From the NCBI GenBank assembly GCA_012032965.1, contig JAAUPT010000132.1:1-5813 (forward strand): a DNA stretch of 5,813 nucleotides, written 5' to 3'. Shown piece after piece: positions 1-5,813 of the stretch. The position numbers were made by a program, and so were the translations under genes. The stretch's first letter is position 1; each line of letters opens with the position of its first letter. Under the pieces are notes generated by a model. That model was given only the letters and a program-made list of their open reading frames with translations. It was not told where the DNA came from and ran no database searches. Origin of the DNA: Nitrospira sp. (GTDB lineage Bacteria > Nitrospirota > Nitrospiria > Nitrospirales > Nitrospiraceae).

Positions 1-31
1 TGGTTATTAATTTGACACCCTCATCAAGAAC

Positions 32-799
32 ATGGGGTTCGTGTACTACTTCTTCACGGCCCTCACCCACCTTGATACGGTCTTCCAGCAAGAACAAGAT
101 TACGTCTCGGTCGAATCACCGGTGGGAATGCCGAAGCATTTAACCCAGGGTGTGCGTGTCACCTGCAAAGGTGTCAGCTTGATCCACGGTGGAGCCTCCG
201 TATTTGACGGCTTTAACTTGGATGTGGCGCCCGGAGAGAAGCTTGGTATCTATGCCAAGACCACCATGGCGAAAACCGCGCTGGCTAGGGTCTTGGGAGG
301 TCTCGAAACCCCGACCAACGGGGTTGTCCAGTACAACGGCGTAGATCTGCGGTATATGGATCCCAATGGCCTCAACCAAGTCCGCAGCGTCATGCTTGAT
401 TCTCAATTGACGTTGGTTGAGGGATCGATCGAAGAAAACATCGTCATGGGACGTTCCTATGTGACCTATGACGACCTGAACTGGGCCCTCCGCTTTACCG
501 AACTGGAGGAAGATATCGAAGCCTTGCCACGCGGGGTGAAGTCAGATGTCTCCTCGCTCGGAGAATCCCTTTCACCGACGCACATCGTGCAGATCTTGTT
601 GGCTCGGGCTATCCTTGGCCGACCGCAAGTTCTGATATTTGATGGTCTTATTCACGCCCTTGAACCATCGTTGAGAGAAAGGGTGCTGCGTCGCTTGTGC
701 TCTAAGGACGAAGCATGGTCGGTGATCTTTGTGTCAACGGATCCAAACCTGACGGATCATGCCGATCGTCGTATTATGCTACACCATGCCCATGCATAA
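32..799 (+). CDS. ABC exporter nucleotide-binding domain, degenerate (pseudo-ATPase); probable C-terminal part of a larger transporter
   Basis: This reads as the C-terminal ATPase domain of an export-type ABC transporter that would act in the inner membrane with the HlyD protein encoded next. Residues 1-20 resemble the end of the last transmembrane helix and the linker (ALTHLDTVF), and about 40-250 follow ABC domain order. The fold landmarks remain but the catalytic residues do not. Walker A (72-82) reads GIYAKTTMAKT, keeping Lys81 and Thr82 but losing all three glycines. The Q-loop position is Leu122 (VMLDS), the signature is LSPTH (180-184) instead of LSGGQ, Walker B is VLIFDG (200-205) with Gly in place of Glu, and the H-loop position is Thr236. 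The A-loop aromatic appears to be His52. Conserved filler such as GSIEENI and LLARAIL supports the alignment. ATP hydrolysis is unlikely. The ATG at 32 is only the first in-frame ATG after a stop at 8-10; no ribosome binding site is seen, so the true start is probably upstream in another frame. Confidence 0.8.
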   Translation: MGFVYYFFTALTHLDTVFQQEQDYVSVESPVGMPKHLTQGVRVTCKGVSLIHGGASVFDGFNLDVAPGEKLGIYAKTTMAKTALARVLGGLETPTNGVVQYNGVDLRYMDPNGLNQVRSVMLDSQLTLVEGSIEENIVMGRSYVTYDDLNWALRFTELEEDIEALPRGVKSDVSSLGESLSPTHIVQILLARAILGRPQVLIFDGLIHALEPSLRERVLRRLCSKDEAWSVIFVSTDPNLTDHADRRIMLHHAHA

Positions 800-840
800 T
801 GAGCAATGGTTTATTGGTCCATCAATACAGGTAAATTTAT

Positions 841-845
841 GGAGG
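841..845 (+). promoter_or_regulatory. ribosome binding site of the HlyD-family gene
   Basis: GGAGG lies 4 bases before the ATG at 850, in the 50-base gap after the ABC gene stop. The spacing is a little short but the match is strong. It fixes the HlyD start and suggests the two genes share a transcript. No separate promoter is evident in the gap. Confidence 0.6.
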
Positions 846-849
846 CTCC

Positions 850-1935
850 ATGGCTAGTCTAGGTGGTGGTCTCGAAAGTGGCGGAGAACGTGCACTCGTA
901 AGAAAGGGCGTTGGGTTGGAGGCAATCGCGATCGAAAAGGGCTCCGCCTTGACGACGTTGCCCTGCTGGGAGTCCGTGAAACTTTCCGGTGGAATGTTCA
1001 CGGCATCGCGAGCCATCCTCACGATCCTTCTTGTGTTTCTCATCATCCTTGAGTTCGTGCCCTGGACACAGACGATCAGCGCACAAGGCCAGGTCTCGGC
1101 CTATACTCCCTATGATCGGCCGCAACATATCGAATCTCGGATTACCGGTCGGGTCAAGGCATGGCATATCTATGAAGGTGTCAAGGTTAAAAAGGGCGAG
1201 CTCGTCGGTGAGCTCGAAGACTATGACCCGACCTATATGGCGCCTGAGATCCTTCCTTTGTTCGAACAACGCCGAGATGCGTTAGAAAAAACACGCCAAG
1301 CAGCCTTAGGCAGGGCGGATCAACTCACCAAGCGGATCGGCGAGATGAAGAAACTGGTCAAGGCTGCGGTCCCCTCGGCGGAAGCCCGGGTGGTCGAGGC
1401 TGATAACCGAGTGCGCGAAGCGCAACAGAAGGTCGAGCAGCTCAAGATCGATGTCGAAACTGCGCAGCTCAACGTCGACCGGCATCGACAACTGGTCAGG
1501 GACGGATTGGTCTCCCAACGGGAACTTGAGTTGACGATCCAGACAGAAATCGGCGCCAAGGCTGGCCTCCAGGCGGCCCAAGCCAATCTGTTGGCGGCTG
1601 AGCAATCAAGGTCGGCCCTGAACTTCGGTCGCGATCAGATTACGGCCGATGTGAATCAGCAACTCATCGATGCTATGGCGTCACGTGACAATGCGATCGC
1701 TGACGCTGCCAAGGCTACCGAACAACTCGCAGAGATGTCCTACAAGCAACAAGGCGTCCAACAACGTATCGAAGCGGCCAAACTCTATGCCCCGATGGAT
1801 GGAACCGTCGTCAAAATGGCTCGAGTCGGACTTAATGAAACGGTCAAGCAAGGGGATGATTGGTTACCATTTCACCCCTCGCGACTGATCCGGCTATTGA
1901 AATGGTGGCCGAAGGCTTGGATGCTCCCCTTTTGA
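850..1935 (+). CDS. HlyD-family membrane-fusion protein, N-terminal part (gene frameshifted near 1860)
   Basis: This is the periplasmic adaptor of a type I-like export system, which would bridge an inner-membrane ABC transporter and an outer-membrane channel. A cytoplasmic N-terminus of about 50 residues is followed by one membrane anchor (about 54-70, hydrophobic, ending EFVPW). Next comes the first half of a biotinyl-lipoyl domain (about 80-125, with GRVKAWHIYEGVKVKKGE). A long charged alpha-helical hairpin (about 137-310) is rich in Ala, Gln, Glu and Arg, and the second lipoyl half starts at about 308 (LYAPMDGTVVKMARVG). Homology is convincing through Asp337. The last 24 residues, ending at the stop at 1933-1935, are out of frame and not family-like; the true continuation is in frame 3 from 1860. 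A single added T at about 1860/1861 gives KQGDDLVTISPL and a full product of about 468 residues, a usual family length. Whether the break is real or an error is open. Confidence 0.85.
   Translation: MASLGGGLESGGERALVRKGVGLEAIAIEKGSALTTLPCWESVKLSGGMFTASRAILTILLVFLIILEFVPWTQTISAQGQVSAYTPYDRPQHIESRITGRVKAWHIYEGVKVKKGELVGELEDYDPTYMAPEILPLFEQRRDALEKTRQAALGRADQLTKRIGEMKKLVKAAVPSAEARVVEADNRVREAQQKVEQLKIDVETAQLNVDRHRQLVRDGLVSQRELELTIQTEIGAKAGLQAAQANLLAAEQSRSALNFGRDQITADVNQQLIDAMASRDNAIADAAKATEQLAEMSYKQQGVQQRIEAAKLYAPMDGTVVKMARVGLNETVKQGDDWLPFHPSRLIRLLKWWPKAWMLPF
1858..1863 (+). other. frame disruption in the HlyD-family gene (one base missing)
   Basis: The frame 1 reading ...QGDD ends in family-like sequence at 1860, and frame 3 resumes with LVTISPL from 1860. 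Frame 3 has a TGA at 1857-1859, so the junction must lie after that. Changing GATTGG to GATTTGG restores continuous homology, so the simplest explanation is loss of one T from a short T run. Confidence 0.8.
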
Positions 1936-2255
1936 AGCCGGGTCGGAAGGTTAAGATCTTGTTCTTCGGAGTGCCGGCTATTCCGTTGCCAGCCTGGCCA
2001 GGGCTCATGGCTGGTACTCGTTCTGGTGTGATCAAGGTGGTCGATCAGATCGACGATGGAAAAGGGAATTTCCGGTTCTGGGTCGTTCCTGATCCGGACG
2101 ATCCTCAACCTTGGCCTGAGCAAGCCCAGGTCAGACAGGGGACCAGGGTTCTGGGTTGGGTGATCATGAATCGTGTCCCTCTCTGGTACGAGCTGTGGCG
2201 GAGATTTAACTTCTTCCCACCAGACTATATGGAGCGGGAGCCAAAGCATCTTTGA
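1860..2255 (+). CDS. HlyD-family membrane-fusion protein, C-terminal part (out of frame with the 850 start)
   Basis: This is the C-terminal third of the same adaptor protein. After the end of the second lipoyl half (VTISPLATDP) come the beta-barrel and membrane-proximal regions. Recognisable elements are LLKPGRKVKILFFGVPAI, a Gly- and Val-rich strand region around GTRSGVIKVVDQIDD, the FRFWVVPDPDD-QPWP stretch, and the closing GWVIMNRVPLWYELWRRFN-FFPP. The pattern of PDPDD, PWP, RQGxRxxGWV and a W-Y-E-L-W-R tail matches a subgroup of HlyD proteins that I recall from Planctomycetes and related environmental phyla. The piece has no credible start of its own: TTG at 1860 is just the first permissive codon, and a stop lies directly upstream. 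It is therefore the tail of the gene at 850. As the sequence stands, this part would not be translated. Confidence 0.8.
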   Translation: MVTISPLATDPAIEMVAEGLDAPLLKPGRKVKILFFGVPAIPLPAWPGLMAGTRSGVIKVVDQIDDGKGNFRFWVVPDPDDPQPWPEQAQVRQGTRVLGWVIMNRVPLWYELWRRFNFFPPDYMEREPKHL

Positions 2256-2340
2256 GATGTTTGCTCCAAGGTCAGCTGGACAAGGGGTTTAGTAGACAAA
2301 CTGCGCCGCGCCAATGTGTGGCGCATGAACGTACGTCTGT

Positions 2341-2377
2341 GAAGATGGCCCAGGAGTTTCTCTCCTGGGCCATCTTC
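2341..2377 (+). terminator. rho-independent-like terminator after the export genes
   Basis: A perfect 16-bp stem pairs GAAGATGGCCCAGGAG (2341-2356) with its complement at 2362-2377 around a 5-base loop (TTTCT). It lies 86 bases after the HlyD stop. The downstream tract is only GCGTTTAG, so the U-run is weak and termination may be incomplete or may need help. A structural or mRNA-stabilising hairpin is the alternative. Confidence 0.65.
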
Positions 2378-2509
2378 GCGTTTAGTGGTAGATCGCACAT
2401 TTCTGGGAGCCATATAACATGGACATGATGAGGCCGGCTTACGGTACGAAGTGATACTCTATCCTTCCTTCGCTAGACCCTTCACTAATCCCTGCTGTGA
2501 AGGCTCTTC

Positions 2510-2538
2510 TTGACCACGACGAACGGACCCGCTAATGT
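2510..2538 (+). promoter_or_regulatory. candidate sigma-70 promoter for purEK
   Basis: TTGACC (2510-2515) matches 5 of 6 bases of a -35 box. It is followed after 17 bases by TAATGT (2533-2538), a weak -10. Transcription would start near 2545, leaving a leader of about 50 bases before the ATG at 2598. This would also exclude the upstream ATG at 2535 as the start. The call rests on pattern only. Confidence 0.3.
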
Positions 2539-2579
2539 TTGAAGTCCAGCCTTTGAGTGTGACCACATTTTTCAGCAAG

Positions 2580-2589
2580 AAGGAGAGGG
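2580..2589 (+). promoter_or_regulatory. ribosome binding site deciding the purE start
   Basis: AAGGAGAGGG lies 8 bases upstream of the ATG at 2598. The alternative in-frame ATG at 2535 has only a weak GAACGGA further upstream, so 2598 is preferred. Confidence 0.55.
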
Positions 2590-2597
2590 ATTCCAGA

Positions 2598-3167
2598 ATG
2601 GCTAGGATCGGGGAGACGCTGAGCGAATCACCGAGTAGGGTCAGGCGAAAATCTCCGGTTCGTAGGCCGGTCGTCGGTGTGCTTGGAGGGAGCAAATCAG
2701 ATTTTCCCATCTTAGAGAAAGCTGGGATAGTCCTAGCCCAACTCGGTATACCATACGAATTCCTAGTCGTCTCTGCCCATCGAACGCCGGACAGACTTTT
2801 TGAATACGCGACCAATGCGCCAAGTCGAGGGATCATGGTCATCATTGCTGGGGCTGGAGGAGCGGCCCATCTCCCTGGCATGCTCGCAGCTAAGACGCAC
2901 CTGCCGGTGATCGGAGTCCCCATTCCAACAGAAAATCTGCGTGGCCTTGACTCCTTACTGTCGATTGTACAGATGCCAAAGGGTATTCCGGTTGCAACGG
3001 TCGCGATCGGTGGTGCTGAGAATGCGGCTCTTCTTGCGGCACAAATTCTTGCCCTAAGCCATGCCGACATAGCCCGGCGAATTCAGAGCTATCGCGCGGC
3101 TCAAACAGACAGCGTCCTCAATTCACCTGAGGCAAAGGGAATTATTGAGGCGAACCGCCGACGATGA
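2598..3167 (+). CDS. purE: N5-carboxyaminoimidazole ribonucleotide mutase (PurE, class I)
   Basis: Cytosolic enzyme of de novo purine synthesis that moves the carboxyl group of N5-CAIR to carbon 4, giving 4-carboxy-AIR. From the ATG at 2598 the protein has 189 residues, against about 170 for E. coli PurE; the excess is a basic, probably disordered N-terminus (residues 1-23). The core starts at about 24. It has the phosphate-binding GSKSD loop (31-35), the SAHRTP motif with the catalytic histidine (His61), [12 protein letters not shown] (84-95), [15 protein letters not shown] (118-132) and the [11 protein letters not shown] helix (141-151). The residue before GSKSD is Gly rather than the usual Met. 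Adjacent purK identifies the class I (mutase) type rather than the AIR carboxylase. An in-frame ATG at 2535 would add 21 residues but lies at the candidate -10 and lacks a good ribosome binding site. The stop overlaps the purK start. Confidence 0.95.
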   Translation: MARIGETLSESPSRVRRKSPVRRPVVGVLGGSKSDFPILEKAGIVLAQLGIPYEFLVVSAHRTPDRLFEYATNAPSRGIMVIIAGAGGAAHLPGMLAAKTHLPVIGVPIPTENLRGLDSLLSIVQMPKGIPVATVAIGGAENAALLAAQILALSHADIARRIQSYRAAQTDSVLNSPEAKGIIEANRRR

Positions 3168-4327
3168 CCATACCAATCCTTGAGCCGGGGTCAATTCTCG
3201 GTGTGTTGGGTGGCGGACAGTTAGGGGCCATGTTTGCTGCGGTCGCACGCCGAATGGGCTATCATGTGGCCGTCTGGGATCCAGATCCTGATGCCCCAGC
3301 TCATCAGCTAGCTGCCTACTCGTACACAACGCCATTTTCCAACCCGACCAGTCGTGAACGGTTTGCGAGTATTGTCCACGCTGTTACTCTGGAATGGGAG
3401 AACGTTCCGGTGGAGCTGTGTGGAGGGTTGGAAGCGCGTTGCAGGATGACTCCATCCAGCGCCGTACTCCGCACTCTTCAAGATCGGATTGAACAGAAAC
3501 AATTCCTGTCGTCTCGACTACTCTCGGTCCCTTCATTTGCTGCCGTGGAATCTGCTGCCCAGCTAAACCTCGCAGTCGACCAGCTTGGGCTTCCTGTTGT
3601 CTGTAAAACTGCGAAGAGTGGTTACGACGGAAAAGGGCAGTGGATTCTTCGACACCCCTCCGATGTGAAGTCGGTTGAAAGGATCCTTGAACAGGCCGAA
3701 TCCGGCCAGCGGTGGATTGTTGAACAGTTCATTCCATTTGTCAGAGAACTCTCCGTTCTAGTAGTACGCAATGAGAGCGGGGAGTGCCGAGTCTATCCGG
3801 TTGTCGAAAATCAGCATGAGCAGGGGATCTTGCGCGACACACTCGTACCTGCATCCGTCTCGCCCACTGTAGCGGAACAAGCAGAAGCGCTTTCCACACA
3901 AGCGGTAGTGGCATTACAGGGCGTCGGCGTGTTCTGTGTAGAGCTCTTCCAGACCGAAGACGGAAATCTTCTTATTAATGAGATCGCGCCACGTCCCCAT
4001 AATTCCGGGCACTATACCTTGGATGTCTGCACGGTCTCCCAATTCGAACAGCAAGTACGAGTGACCTGTGGACTGCCCCTAGGAGAAACTAGACTCTTGA
4101 GCCCTGCGGTCATGGTGAATGTCATCGGCGAGGAAGTCAGGTCTGTGATATCCGCAGAGGGTTGCTCCGCGCTCTACTCGACCTCAGGAGCGGCACTTCA
4201 TCTGTACGGCAAGCCCATGATTCGTCCAGGCAGAAAAATGGGTCACGTGACTTTCACGGCTCCGCAAAGAAACATGGCAATAGCCACGGCTCAGAAGTTC
4301 ATCGCGACCCTGAGAAAGCCCGTCTAA
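3164..4327 (+). CDS. purK: N5-carboxyaminoimidazole ribonucleotide synthase (PurK)
   Basis: Cytosolic ATP-grasp enzyme that condenses AIR, bicarbonate and ATP to N5-CAIR, the substrate of the PurE encoded just upstream. The start ATG overlaps the purE stop in ATGA, so translational coupling is likely and the start is well defined. At 387 residues it is normal to slightly long for the family. The N-terminal domain has GGGQLG (16-21) and TLEWENVP (75-82). The ATP-grasp part has [12 protein letters not shown] (148-159), VEQF (186-189), [13 protein letters not shown] (213-225), and Glu260 plus the [14 protein letters not shown] stretch (272-285), which carry the metal ligands and the conserved family signature. 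SQFEQQVR (292-299) follows. The C-terminal domain shows MVNVIGE (317-323), YGK (348-350) and [10 protein letters not shown] (354-363). No key residue is missing. No clear terminator follows. Confidence 0.96.
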   Translation: MTIPILEPGSILGVLGGGQLGAMFAAVARRMGYHVAVWDPDPDAPAHQLAAYSYTTPFSNPTSRERFASIVHAVTLEWENVPVELCGGLEARCRMTPSSAVLRTLQDRIEQKQFLSSRLLSVPSFAAVESAAQLNLAVDQLGLPVVCKTAKSGYDGKGQWILRHPSDVKSVERILEQAESGQRWIVEQFIPFVRELSVLVVRNESGECRVYPVVENQHEQGILRDTLVPASVSPTVAEQAEALSTQAVVALQGVGVFCVELFQTEDGNLLINEIAPRPHNSGHYTLDVCTVSQFEQQVRVTCGLPLGETRLLSPAVMVNVIGEEVRSVISAEGCSALYSTSGAALHLYGKPMIRPGRKMGHVTFTAPQRNMAIATAQKFIATLRKPV

Positions 4328-4529
4328 CTGGTTCCCACCCAGCCCTTATCCCCCGGATATCCGATGAGCAGTCCGCTCTATAACTTACGCCGTTCGATTT
4401 TGTCACTCGTGAGCTCGCTAGAGGGCGAAAGGTCTCTGAATCATATATGAAAATGACCGGTTAACAGCGAATGGAATGGTATGCAAGTTGCTTATCCTCA
4501 CATGCTGTTCTTTTTAGAGGGTCTACAAG
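4328..4529. other. intergenic region between purK and the sensor kinase
   Basis: No gene is supported in these 202 bases. Two perfect 10-base palindromes occur, CGGATATCCG at 4354-4363 and TCATATATGA at 4441-4450; either could be an operator half or chance. The sigma-54-like element at 4477-4492 lies near the right end. No hairpin followed by a T-run is visible after purK. Confidence 0.5.
4477..4492 (+). promoter_or_regulatory. candidate sigma-54 (RpoN) promoter of the sensor kinase gene
   Basis: TGGTATGCAAGTTGCT matches the -24/-12 pattern TGGCACG-N4-TTGCW at 10 of 12 fixed positions. The invariant GG (4478-4479) and GC (4490-4491) are separated by exactly 10 bases. Transcription would start near 4503, about 27 bases before the ATG at 4530. 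No enhancer-binding-protein site was identified. A TTGCTT at 4488-4493 could instead be read as a sigma-70 -35, but the -10 at the right distance is poor. Confidence 0.35.
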
Positions 4530-5102
4530 ATGTCCCGCGACTCAGCGCAAACCAGCCATGGTCAAGCGGTTAACAGACTTTACCAATTGCTCACGGATCC
4601 GGGATCTCGTTACCTCGTCCTTCAAGGCCTTGTCACCATTATCCTGTCATATGAATTGCTTTTTGGTGTTCCATCCATCATCAGTCGAGGCATAAGCAAC
4701 ACATTGGTGATGGGATTCTGGTTAGCCCTAGTTGCAATTGGGATATTGCCTCGGGCTGTACTGGCATCTGCTTGGTTCAGTGCTGGCCTAGTGACAATCG
4801 ATACGATTCTCGTGACCTCCGTTATTTATCTTTCGGGCAATGCACGATCCGATCTTCTATATTTGCGTACTTTTGTTCTCATGCTTGTGGCCGCATCCGT
4901 AAGGAGGTTGAGCCACGTGCTTGGCCTCTCGCTCTTATTGAGCGTCGGATATGCGGTTGTCCTCTATGAAGGCATTCTCCAAACCGGCACGATGGCCACT
5001 GGCCAGCTCTTAGGGATTCCGGTTCTTCTCGTCATGGCGGTGTTCTATGGTGTTGCTCTGGAAAACACGGCCATTGCCCAAGAAGAAAACAATCGTTACT
5101 GA
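4530..5102 (+). CDS. membrane sensor half of a histidine-kinase-like protein (gene frameshifted at about 5100)
   Basis: A 190-residue, strongly hydrophobic product with about six predicted membrane helices (roughly 28-48, 57-74, 78-101, 108-126, 128-148 and 157-177), separated by very short loops. It would be a membrane-embedded sensor with little periplasmic exposure, like the integral sensor regions of some histidine kinases. The signal is unknown. The last helix leads into a polar helix (ENTAIAQEENNRY) that stops at TGA 5100-5102. In frame 2 the same helical character continues at once (LKDVEGLKRTEDEL), so this is the N-terminal half of one sensor kinase rather than a stand-alone protein. 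AGAGGG (4516-4521), 8 bases before the ATG, is a fair ribosome binding site, and a sigma-54-like promoter lies just upstream. As a separate protein it would be an orphan hypothetical membrane protein. Confidence 0.75.
   Translation: MSRDSAQTSHGQAVNRLYQLLTDPGSRYLVLQGLVTIILSYELLFGVPSIISRGISNTLVMGFWLALVAIGILPRAVLASAWFSAGLVTIDTILVTSVIYLSGNARSDLLYLRTFVLMLVAASVRRLSHVLGLSLLLSVGYAVVLYEGILQTGTMATGQLLGIPVLLVMAVFYGVALENTAIAQEENNRY
5097..5102 (+). other. frame disruption between sensor and kinase halves (one base missing)
   Basis: The frame 3 reading ends ...NNRY then TGA (5100-5102). Frame 2 carries the coiled coil and kinase. Adding one base, for example TACTGAAG to TACTTGAAG, gives NNRYLKDVEGL and joins both halves with no residues lost. 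Neither half has a sensible end or start here, which supports a single original gene. Confidence 0.75.
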
Positions 5103-5813
5103 AGGACGTTGAGGGTTTGAAACGGACAGAGGATGAGTTGTCGGTCGCAAAAACTCAGCTTGAAGCGCGAATCAAAACTCTCAAAGAAGATCTCACGAGG
5201 GCACATGTCGAGCTTCGCGAAGGCCAGGTTGCTCGGCAAGGACTGGAACGGCGGCTTCAGGAAGCGCATAAAATGGAAGCTGTCGGGCGAGTCGCGGCGA
5301 GAATAGCGAAGGAGTTCGGAGCGTTATTTGCGGTTATCGGAAAGCAGACCGGCATGATGTTGTCGCAATTTCAGCCAAACGATCCTCTCAGATCATCTGC
5401 CGATGAGATCTTTAAGGTCGGAGAAAAAGCTGCGACTTTGACGGCACAGCTGATCGCACTGAATCTCGAAGGTCGATGGGATCGCCAGATGGTACCCGTA
5501 CATGAGGTATTAGCCGACGTGCAAGGAACGATGGTGAGTCTTTTGCCCGCAGATGTTACGCTGACCGTCAAAACTGAGAAACCGATGGCCTATGCAGAAG
5601 TGGATCGCGAAGGATTGGAAACCATCCTGTTTCAGCTGGTGGTGAATGCACGGGATGCGATGCCAAATGGAGGCCGGTTGTCGATCGAAGTCAAGACGCT
5701 CAATGGCGCCGTACAATTAAGTCGGTCATTATCGATGGGGCTGGAGCACCCACAGATACTGATTGAGATGACTGATACCGGAACCGGGATGAACCTCGAT
5801 ACGCAAGCCCACA
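5099..5813 (+). CDS. histidine-kinase-like core lacking the phosphoacceptor histidine (3' end beyond window)
   Basis: This open frame 2 stretch has no plausible start of its own near 5100 and continues past the right edge. A coiled coil of about 55 residues (LKRTEDELSVAKTQLEARI and following) leads to LQEAHKMEAVGRVAARIAKEF, a clear match to the dimerisation helix of HisKA kinases whose H-box usually reads GRLAGGVAHDFNNLL. Here the histidine position is Lys (codon 5309-5311) and the following NN is GA. The second dimerisation helix looks normal (PLRSSADEIFKVGEKAATL). The HATPase_c domain keeps the N-box VVNARDAMPNGGRLSIE with Asn at 5645-5647, and the G1 box DTGTGM with Asp at 5774-5776. ATP binding is therefore plausible, but autophosphorylation at the usual site is not. 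With the missing base restored it belongs to the protein starting at 4530. It could be a pseudokinase that senses or modulates a partner; later domains such as a receiver cannot be seen. Confidence 0.75.
   Translation, partial: MKDVEGLKRTEDELSVAKTQLEARIKTLKEDLTRAHVELREGQVARQGLERRLQEAHKMEAVGRVAARIAKEFGALFAVIGKQTGMMLSQFQPNDPLRSSADEIFKVGEKAATLTAQLIALNLEGRWDRQMVPVHEVLADVQGTMVSLLPADVTLTVKTEKPMAYAEVDREGLETILFQLVVNARDAMPNGGRLSIEVKTLNGAVQLSRSLSMGLEHPQILIEMTDTGTGMNLDTQAH

Larger units (their letters stand above)
2256..2597. other. intergenic region between the export genes and purE
   Basis: No gene is supported in these 342 bases. They contain a short GC-rich inverted repeat (GCGCCA 2308-2313 with TGGCGC 2319-2324), the strong terminator-like hairpin at 2341-2377, and a 7-bp inverted repeat (CCTTCAC 2479-2485, GTGAAGG 2497-2503). 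The candidate purE promoter (2510-2538) and ribosome binding site also lie here. A TATAAC at 2413-2418 is a fair -10 look-alike but has no good -35 partner. A minus-strand frame covering 2459-3070 is the shadow of purE. Confidence 0.6.

Noticed and set aside
1845..1865. Programmed -1 ribosomal frameshifting in the HlyD gene
   Set aside because: Frame 3 has a TGA at 1857-1859, so slippage would have to occur at GAT-TGG, which is not a slippery heptamer. No downstream structure was evident.
2535..2597. Upstream ATG start for purE
   Set aside because: It adds 21 residues with no family similarity, has a weak ribosome binding site, and overlaps the candidate -10. The ATG at 2598 has a much better AAGGAGAGGG.
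2459..3070. A 203-codon minus-strand reading frame opposite purE
   Set aside because: It is the codon-bias shadow of an unambiguous purE, and its product shows no recognisable domain.
4354..4450. Perfect 10-base palindromes (4354-4363 and 4441-4450) as operators
   Set aside because: Each is short and single-copy in the window, with no match to an operator I recognise; chance is sufficient.
4471..4695. A 74-codon + strand reading frame overlapping the start of the sensor gene
   Set aside because: It overlaps the sensor gene in another frame, has no ribosome binding site, contains the sigma-54-like element, and its product is not family-like.
5079..5102. Programmed -1 frameshifting in the sensor kinase at the A-rich GAA GAA AAC
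   Set aside because: The heptamer A GAA AAC does not fit X XXY YYZ because the P-site tRNA would mispair after slippage. A simple lost base explains the break better.

Overview
The window holds five protein-coding units, all on the + strand, in three groups. From left to right they are: the 3' end of an export-type ABC transporter gene followed by an HlyD-family membrane-fusion gene; an intact purE-purK pair; and a membrane-bound sensor histidine-kinase-like gene that runs off the right edge. Moderate GC, the HlyD subtype and the dense two-component sensor style suggest an environmental Gram-negative. A Nitrospira-like bacterium (Nitrospirota) is my best guess, but this comes from general resemblance only and confidence is low. 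No RNA genes, CRISPR arrays or mobile elements were seen.

Positions 1-2255 (export pair). The ABC ATPase domain (32-799) keeps the fold and motif order of an ABC exporter nucleotide-binding domain, but nearly every catalytic motif is degenerate: A-loop, Walker A glycines, Q-loop, LSGGQ signature, Walker B glutamate and H-loop. It reads as a pseudo-ATPase. Its membrane domain should lie upstream, yet all three forward frames are closed or do not connect cleanly within the first 15 bases. The HlyD protein (850-2255) is a complete membrane-fusion protein split by a 1-base frame disruption at about 1860. Adding one T there restores a product of about 468 residues.

Positions 2256-4327 (purine synthesis). 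A strong 16-bp hairpin at 2341-2377 separates the export genes from purE (2598-3167) and purK (3164-4327). The two genes overlap in an ATGA and are probably translationally coupled. Together they turn aminoimidazole ribonucleotide (AIR) into 4-carboxy-AIR through N5-CAIR. Both are intact with all expected motifs.

Positions 4328-5813 (sensor kinase). A roughly 200-base spacer carries a good sigma-54-type promoter candidate (4477-4492). It is followed by a six-helix membrane sensor (4530-5102), whose frame breaks immediately before the coiled coil and kinase core (5099-5813). One added base joins them into a single protein. The kinase has intact N and G1 ATP-binding boxes but a lysine where the phosphoacceptor histidine should be.

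The main points of interest are the two proteins with degraded catalytic motifs (pseudo-ATPase and His-less kinase) and the cluster of single-base frame disruptions. The disruptions may be sequencing or assembly errors or genuine gene decay, and the sequence alone cannot decide.
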